From assembly GCA_903813345.2 (NCBI GenBank), contig CAIIXF020000004.1, forward strand, positions 8,453,525 through 8,513,524: 60,000 nucleotides of DNA, in the 5' to 3' direction. A program made the position numbers and the translations under genes. The stretch is from Owenia fusiformis (lineage: Eukaryota; Annelida; Polychaeta; Sabellida; Oweniidae). The notes beneath the pieces are model-generated. The model was not told the DNA's origin, ran no database searches, and saw nothing but the letters and a program-made list of their open reading frames with translations. Positions 11,701-20,700 of this stretch are shown piece by piece (the stretch's first letter is position 1; every line of letters starts with the position of its first letter).

Positions 11701-14700
11701 AATGTTCACTCTTAAGTAGTATTCTATTTTATTTCAATTTAAATATTCTAATATGTCACATTGAAAAACAAATTGTGGTTAGATTTTAAAGATTTTTGAT
11801 TTTTTATTCCCTCCGCAGGGTAAGAAAGACGCTGCCCAGATATTCAACAATCTTCTACGTCGTCAGATAGGGGCGCGTGCACCGACAGTAGACTTCATTT
11901 GTGCAAAGTATGAAATTCTACAAACACTAATGAAGGGGTAAGAAAATGTTTTATGGGTTGTGTATTGAAATACAAAGTTTATTTATAAGTTTATTTCCTC
12001 AAACTGCACTGTTGAATGGGCTAGAAAATATTTCACTGGGTAATGCTTTGAAATGTAAAACATTCATAAATGAGCCAGGCCGTAGGAAAAGGGGTCTTAT
12101 CTCAGATTTTTTCAATAATTTGATTTTTGTTCATCTTAAAAAGCACCAAAAGACAATTTTCCCTTGCAGATATAGAGCAAAAAGATGGATTTGAATTAAG
12201 CACATTCTCTTCTTAATTCTTATGCACATTTCTGCCTCTGTAGCACAATTTTATTTCTTTTGATGAGTTTTTTCTATGTTGAGTCTTAAATGTATTTCCT
12301 TAAACTACACAATGGAATGGATGAGAAAATATTTACTGGTTGTCAGATTTGACTTACATGATTGATCTTAACCAGGCATTGAGAAAAAAATCAATTTTTT
12401 TGACACACAATTAGACATTATTTTTGGACGTAATTATTTGTGACTCTACCTTTGAACCAATTTATTTTAATGTGTTTTGGACGTTACTCAATTTCACGTA
12501 AACCTTTTTGACACAATTTATATTTTCAGATATGAAACACAAGAAATTGCTCTAAACTGCGGACAGATGTTTCGAGATTGTTGTCGATACGAGCCTTTAG
12601 CTAAGTTCATGCTCAATTCAGATGAATTCTACAATTTGTTCGAATATGTCAAAGTCTCTACATTTGATGTTGCATCAGATGCATTTACCACATTAAAGGT
12701 ATAGTATTATCACCACATTTAAGGTATAGTCTTTTCACCATTTTTAAGGTATAGGCTTTTCACCACATTTAAGGTATAGTCTTTTCACCATATTTAAGGT
12801 ATAGGCTTTTCACCACATTAAAGGTATAGGCTTTTCACCACATTTAAGGTATAATCTTTTCACCACATTTAAGGTAGGCTTTTTACCACATTTAAGGTAT
12901 AGGTGTTTCACCACATTTAAGTATTGTCTTTTCACCATATTTAAGGTGTAGGTTTTGCACCATTATTAAGGTATAGGCTTTTCACCACATTTATGGTATA
13001 TGCTCTAGACACTTGTTGAAATTTTGTTTCCATTTTCCCTTTTCTATGAAATAATGTGAATTTCTGTCTGTGAAATAACTCTGTCAATCATCATAGTCTT
13101 CTTTAATTTGAAATAATGGATTCCAAAGTGTAAAAGAGAATTTTGTAAAGTAAAATGACAAATTCTCCTGAATCACAACGTGAAACAAATATGACAAAAT
13201 ACTGTGGAAGTCATTCGTTAAGTGATGAAAGTAGTGTTATCTGGCAAATAGAATAAAATAAACTTATTCATCTGTCTGTTTGTCCATCCGAGAATTTCAA
13301 TATGGTACAATGATCTCCCAGCATTAAAGCAAGTGGGTACAGCACCCACCTGAGAATTTAAAAATAGGCTTGCACCCACTTGCGAATCCATTTTCACCCA
13401 CTTAAAATGAGAAAAATCAGCAAAAAATTGGTATATTTTGACTAATTTTGGTCTGAATTGTGAAAATTAGGATTTTGCACCCACCTGAGAAAAAATCACT
13501 GGAGATCACTGTTTTATCTTCCTCCAGAAAAGACCTTTGCTATTTGTTAGAAGGGGATTAAGAGAATGAACTATTATTATACTGAAACATGTCTTATCTG
13601 AATGAAAGTACCAGATGGGCAGGTGTTCACTTTTTGAATTTTTCCAGGATTTGCTGACGAGACATAAAACAGGTAGTGCTGAGTTCCTGGAGAAAAATTA
13701 TGAGAAGATCTTCACTGCTTATAGGGCACTTCTCGATTCAGAGAACTATGTCATCCGAAGACAGGCGCTCATGGTTAGTAAAAAATCACATTTTCATCGG
13801 GGAGTATCTTGCTAACATTGTGAAACAGTACAGAATAAGCAGTTTTATAAGGATAAGGCAATTTCATATAATTGTCTTCAAAATGTCTGTTATTGTCACT
13901 AAAATATCTTTTATTGTCACCAAAATGTATGTTAGTGTCACCAAAATGTATGTTATTGTCACCAAAATGTCTGTTATTGTTGCCAAAATATCTGGTATTA
14001 TCACCAAACTGTTTGTTATTGTCACCAAAGCATCTGTTATTGTCACCAAAATGTCTGTGATTATTATTGTAACCTCTCTTTTCAGCTGTTGAGTGAACTC
14101 CTATTAGACCGTCACAATTTCACAACTATGACACGCTATATCAGTAACCCAGAAAACCTGAAGCTTATGATGAACATGCTACTTGATAAAAGCAGGAATA
14201 GCCAATTTGAGGCATTCCATGTCTTTAAGGTTTGTTATCAATTAGGGAAGCATGTCAAAAAATCAATGTCGCCAAATAGGCTATATATTATCAGTTAGGG
14301 AGGGTGTCTGAAACCCAAAAAATAAGCTTGCCGGCATCGGTCCCCAGGGAAATGCATTAGCCTTTTTTTGTCCCACAATTCTCTTTGCACGCCTCTATAT
14401 TGAAAATATTTCAGTGTTTTTCAAATTTTGAACTATTATGGCACAGCCAATATACAAAACCCCATCTATTGAATATGAACATAAAATCGTGTGTGTCAAC
14501 ATTTTCCATATAAAGTTAATAGGGCGAGTGGGGGGGGGGGGGGTCTGGGACTTAACTGAGAATATAGTTTTTTTGCGCTACATTGAACTTTTGACGTACT
14601 CCCTAAGAAACTTGTATAGAATTTGCCAACAGGTGTACTCTCCACTTTCTTGTGTATCATCATTGGGGTCATTATTTACATTATTTTTCAGTAAATGTAA

Positions 14701-17700
14701 AAGTGTTTACGAAAAAGACCGACCCCACCGACCACCGACCGGTCGGTGTTTTCCACTGGTAGCCTTAGAGGAGGGAAAGTCCCAGAGTTTAAAGATGACA
14801 GACATAATTACCTCTCTTGCTTACCACCTTCGTCCGTTCGAATTTTCATCGGCTAGTTATCAAATACTACACTTCGATGGGATGTTTTAATTGATATAGG
14901 CATATTCCGTACACCTTTCTTTATCTTGATGTGAAATGAGAAGCTATGATATTGGTTAACACGCCAGAAATGAACATATTATTATTCGAAGCGTATTTCG
15001 AAAATTTTGAAATCGCCATTGATGACGTCATTTGTTTGTCGACTTTTGACCAATCAGCGACGATGTCATCTCAATACAGATTTACATTATAAGCGTATGT
15101 CATCTTTGAACCCTGGTGTTTCTCCCCCTCTGTGGTAGCCTCAAAACAGGATTTGAAGAAAATGTGTAAAAGACCGACCATATCATGTAAAAGACCGAAC
15201 ATATAGTTTGTAGCCTAAAAATATTAATAATTTGATTTTGAATGTCAATCGTTGGACTAGGCAACGTTTTACCGATTTTGTACCTTGCAACGAATGGCAA
15301 GCAAACAAATTGGGCATGACCGTCTCCTCTCGATTAATTGTCCTGCCTTAGGTCCTAACCTATCATTAACCAACCTATCGTTTCTTTTTATGAAATTTAA
15401 ACCTGTACATCGCTCCAAAACGCAATCTTGGGTTGTTTCGGGGTGAACTTTATCATTTTGAGCTTAATGAAAGATTAAAGAATGATGAACAAATGGCGTC
15501 ACTTCCGAATTATAGCATTAGGGTGTCACTCCTGTAAATACCACTTCCGGGTGTTTTTTAATACTTTAAAAACGAAGCCATTCCAACTTCAATGGTGTCA
15601 CTGTGTATAGTAGGTTTAAGTATATGCAATGTGGCCATTTGAGGTATGTCTGTAAAGCTGAGGCAAGGTACTTTCTAAATGTGCCATTTAAAGAAAAAAA
15701 TCGCAAGAATATAGTCCCGTAAACTGGAACTACTTTATTCGATAATTTTCATCGGTGAAGCAGGGATTTTACCTAAAAATGAGTCCCTATGTTGGCGTAG
15801 TGATATTTAAAAATCGAGACACTTAAACCCTATGTTAAATATAGTGTCAAGATGAAGGTTATGTATAGGGGAACGCAGAAATATAGTCATTGTATGGGCT
15901 AGTTCGTTCGAAAATGGCGATATGTACCCCAGAAGTTGAATTTTGTGATTTTTTTCAATATTTTTCAATGATTTACCGTAGTGACACCTTAATATCCCTG
16001 CCTTAGATTGGCTGCCATTTGCGCAGAGACCAAGGATGTTGTAGAATTTCAAAATTGTGTCGATATTTACATTCAGGCTAGGCCACACAATGCTTTTAAT
16101 TCACATTTAAACATCCTGTGCCTATCAGAATGGCCAAACGGGGGCCCAAAGGGATCATAAATGGGAGAAAATCAACTGGAATTCCATCAAAATTGCTGGT
16201 TATTTCTCCATAAATTACGTGATTTTAAGCTTCCATACCTCATTTAAATTGCTACAATGTTGCAAATTATCATTTTTACAGGCTTAATAAACACGCCAGG
16301 TGTATCACAGGAAGGGTAATCAAGATTAATTTGTAAATTGCTACATTGTAGCAATGGTATGAGTATGATGTCACAATACGCTGGGCCCTAACTGGCGTAA
16401 TTAGGAGAAAAAGGGCAAATTTTGCACATGGGGACCACATTTGACTCAAAATATTTGCATTTAGCAACATACATTTCAGATCATTCTGTGTAACACTTGA
16501 AAGGCATTGCTATAATGATTGACATAATGAAATAATCTCGGAGATTTTGCGTCTAAAATTTTTGCACGAGATCTGTGAAGTTGATGACCCAATTTTAGGT
16601 CATTTTGGCCAGTTTTTAGAGACTCAGCCCTCACCTATTTCCCCCAAAATGGCTAGATTTTGTAGAAAACGTGTTAAAAGTTTGGAAATGCAGCTGTTTC
16701 GAGCATGAAATAACTGCATTGTTTGAAAAAGTGCTAAATGAGCAAAAAATATCATAGTCAAATTTTCCCGTTTTGGGTATTAAAGTTAAGACGCGTTTTA
16801 ATAAATAATACATCGGTGGACTTGCAGTAGAATGCTCGCTCAGTATGAGGAGGCCCGGGTTCGAATCCCGCACAAACGTTTTCTTATTTTTTTAACTAAA
16901 TGATTGTTCTTTTATATTATGCAGAAAAAAACAATTTTTATTTACATAAACTTCATATTAGAGCTTGAAAATGTAAAAACAGCATATGTCAACATATTGC
17001 ATTTTGGAGCGATGTGCAGGTTTAACAATTCGAAACAAAAATGATTTGTTATCGTCATAGCCTACTGAATACTGAACACGATATAATGTTACATGCGTTC
17101 TCTTATCGGGATTAAAAGTGACTTACCATTTCAGTACACCATAAGAAAGCTTTTTTTGTCATATCAAATGTAGTTTTTACCAGTTGACGTTTAACAACTG
17201 AGAAATCAAACATAACGCTACGACGTCAACATCGACGATGTTTGTGTGTTTTTGTTATTGCGTTTCATATGAATAAACTTAATGCAATGTAACGTGCGTT
17301 TTTTCCAAAGTGACTAACCAGGATGAAATTGGTCTTCTAACAACTGAAACATCACTTAAAAATATGACATTACACACCACGACGATGTAACGTTTTCATC
17401 GTGATTTGAAATGATTAATTATACGTTTTTTAATCACGACCCTAGTAAACACGATGCCCATGTCAAGCAGCGTGCCTACTAGGCACGCAGTTTGAAACTC
17501 TGACAAACTGCGCGCATATTTCAAAATGTGAGACGGGGAGGACACGACTCCCAAAAAGAGCCAAAATACGAAAAATACAAGGTTAGTCTCGTTCTAAAGA
17601 TAGTACCATTCTGGGGAGATAAACTTAATTTACTCATAGACTTACTCAATGTTCTTCCCGATGTAAACCTAGTTATCTCAATATAAGGGTCTTAAGTAAC

Positions 17701-20700
17701 TTCTGTGTTCAAAATTTACAGTGTAAAGTTATACCTATGTCTTTTTATCGTCATTTGCCGTTTATTCAACCATTGTGTCTGTGTATGCTAGAATATATAG
17801 GATCACTCCATCTGATTAAAGCAGCAAAGTTTGCGAAAATACGCCATAAACGTGATTTTAAACATTTTTCTTGTCAAACTGCGCGCCTATATTCACATGT
17901 ATTTCCCAAACTGCGTGCCTAATATTTCCAAACTGCTTGCTTATCCAAGCTTGTTTTGTATTATTAGAAAACATAAGCGCCATACAAGGCACATATGTGT
18001 CTAATAGTGGGCCCCATAATTGAAACACTATGAGAGTCTGAGATCTGAAAATAAAAGTTTTTTTCGTTCCCAACTTAATTGTCACTTCTATTATAAATTT
18101 TGACTTTCAATATGAAAATCTCATAAAATCTGACGATAAAGCAAAATTTCCAAAGCTACATGAAAAACACCTACACGTGCCTCTGTAGAAATTCCTTTGA
18201 TAATATGTAGTTTTAATAGTGTATGCGCACAGTTTGTAATTTCTGGCTAAAATAGGCGCGCAGTTTGTGGTTTATTTCCTTTTAATCTCCTGATTATCTG
18301 TTTTAACTGGAAATATTTTAAATTATACATGATAAATGTGTAAGGAATTAAATATAAAACGAGTCTAAAGTATTTGTCATTTGTGCTAGATCGATTTACG
18401 TATAAATTCCCGTTAAATCAGTGACGAAAATGCCATTAATCTGCTTATGTTTTAAAACTTAGATTCATTTGCACATAGTTTTTGCTAGTATTTGCAAGAT
18501 TCGTATATTCGCCACAGAATGAACGCATTGAACAAGAAAACAATGCAGGATAAATGTCTTTAAATTACGTTTCAAAATACAGACTCCAACTTAAATGATG
18601 CAATGTTGTTTGGCACGCAGTTTGTGATCGAAACAAACTGCGCGCCTAAATAGGCGCGCAGCTTGACATGGGCACCGTGGTAAAGGTACTATAGTCATTG
18701 GATTCCCAGTTTTAGTTTTACTTCTAATTTTGCATTTTTTCATCTTTATGTAAAAGACCGTCAGCCGGCGGTCGGTGTTTTTCGTAAACCCAATGTAAAA
18801 ACTCAGAGAAGCAATTTTATTTTAGCAAGATCTGCAGTTGTGTTTTTAGGCACAGAAGTGTTTCTAGATAAAATATTTAAAAAAATTAAAGTCAAAGCAA
18901 AATAACTATGCTTTTCATACCTCCTACAATGACATCTAAATATCAAGCCTAATGGTATATTTTTCAGATGAATAAAATTAGTAGAGGTCTTATTTAGAAG
19001 GTTTATTAACAAGAAAATTCTCTCAAAATACAGAGGCGATTAATAATTATTCTATATTTCCTATCAATACTAATGTTTTTTAAGTTTTTTGAGAATTCTA
19101 TCCAGAAGTTTTTTAAAAATATTGTGAAAATGAATTTACTTTTATACCAAAATCATTCTGTATGTACATGTACCTGTACTGCTATATAAAAGCTGATTTC
19201 TCAGAAAAATGGAAGGGATTCATTTACTTTTGTATTACTTTAGATTGTGTTTAATTATAAGCAACATGAAGATATTTAAGTACTAGTAATTCAAATGAAA
19301 GGAGATAGTAATAATACCAAAGGTATGTGCTGTCACATTTTAGTTTTTGGCTTCAGAATTTCAGATGGTAACTTGAGACATGACTCAATTTTTGCATCCC
19401 CTTTTGTTAATTTGTTTTATTAGTCGAAAAGTTCAAAAGTCAAATATTTATTAATAGTCTTGTTATCTGACATACATTCAAGTCACTTGGCCTTTACACT
19501 TTGTTTAACATCTTTTTATTATCTTTATAACCATACATTATATTAGTAGCGTAACATTAAGTTCGGAAGACTCACAATGAGATACTTTGACTGAAGTATA
19601 AAGGAAAGGTTGTCATGGCTGCACCTTCTTCAATTCAAGATGGAGGATTCAGAGACATTCTGAAATGTGCAGTTTGCAAAGATCGTTTTGATAACCCTAG
19701 ACTTCTGCCATGTAATCATTTATTCTGTCTGGGGTGTATTGATCGCTTGGTTGGAAAAAGTGAGCCAAGTGAGCCGCTACATTGCCCTGTGTGCGGGAGA
19801 ACATGGCATGTACCACACGGGGGAACTACTGCTCTTAAAGCCAACTCATTGTTAGATATAGCTCGGTGTGCCATTCAAAAAAGTCTACTCACTTCTACAA
19901 ATAGTTCAATTCCTCAAACATGTGAAGAACATCCTGGTGAGCCACTGAAACTATTCTGTACAGATGACAACAGTCTCATGTTCCTAATTTGCTTCCCTTA
20001 TGTTCACGCTGGACAAAACTTCCTGGAAATCGACCAAGCTGCCGGAGCGTTAGAGCATAGAGTAGGAATTGTTATCGAGAAGTATTTATCGTCACTTCCA
20101 GATACTCTAAAGAAAGTAATCAGCGAACAACATTTCATGGAGCAGGAAAATCAGACCCTAATTGAACAATTAAAGGAAAACAGAAATCATGTACAGGCAG
20201 CAGGGTTATTGACCCCAGATGTAGACAGTGCTTTCCGCAATTGGGAAAATAAAATTGTTCAATACCACCATAAAGAAGTCAAGTCAAAAATAACCCAGAT
20301 CGAAGATATTCAGGTATCTAGAGCACTTATAGGGAGTTTTGTGACACATATTATAAGAAAAGTTCAGGACAATATTGAAATAATCAGAAAACTGTTAACT
20401 GTGAAAGAGCAAGGACTGCCTATACCAGTGTACTTACCGTCCACCCATATTGTTCCTCTAACTTTCCAGCCATGTGTAATTTCTGGAAATTGTCTGAAAT
20501 TGGGAAGTTTGTCTCGGAAGGCAAGTGAGAACAATTCAATTGTGATTCCTTTCGCAAATGACCTAGACGATATCCGTGAACCAATGAGTGTTTATACAAT
20601 TAAAGAACCTATGAGTGTGGCAACAATTGTTGAACCAATGAATGCTTCCACTATATATGAACCAATGAGTGTCGGGAGTCCATACAGCAATCCTGTGAGC

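Larger units (their letters stand above)
7791..11818 (+). other. CAB39: CAB39 intron 2
   Basis: Holds TTTACAC-rich repeats, a poly-G-bearing MITE with a second inverted partial copy, and a GGCCC-rich small element. From about 9430 to 11818 no exon or recognisable repeat is seen; antisense and sense ORFs there are short and featureless. Confidence 0.75.
14703..18791. mobile_element. Mutator-like element with 9-bp target duplication
   Basis: The termini GTGTTTACGAAAAAGACCG and (as reverse complement) GGGTTTACGAAAAACACCG are inverted repeats. Both are flanked directly by the identical 9-mer AATGTAAAA (14694-14702 and 18792-18800). A 9-bp duplication is typical of MULE-type elements. The element holds two other transposons (15401-17021 and 17450-18679); removing them leaves about 1.2 kb with no transposase ORF, so it is non-autonomous. 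Confidence 0.75.

Noticed and set aside
14438-14890. 150-codon ORF in CAB39 intron 6
   Set aside because: It crosses the left boundary and target duplication of the Mutator-like element and contains no recognisable domain.
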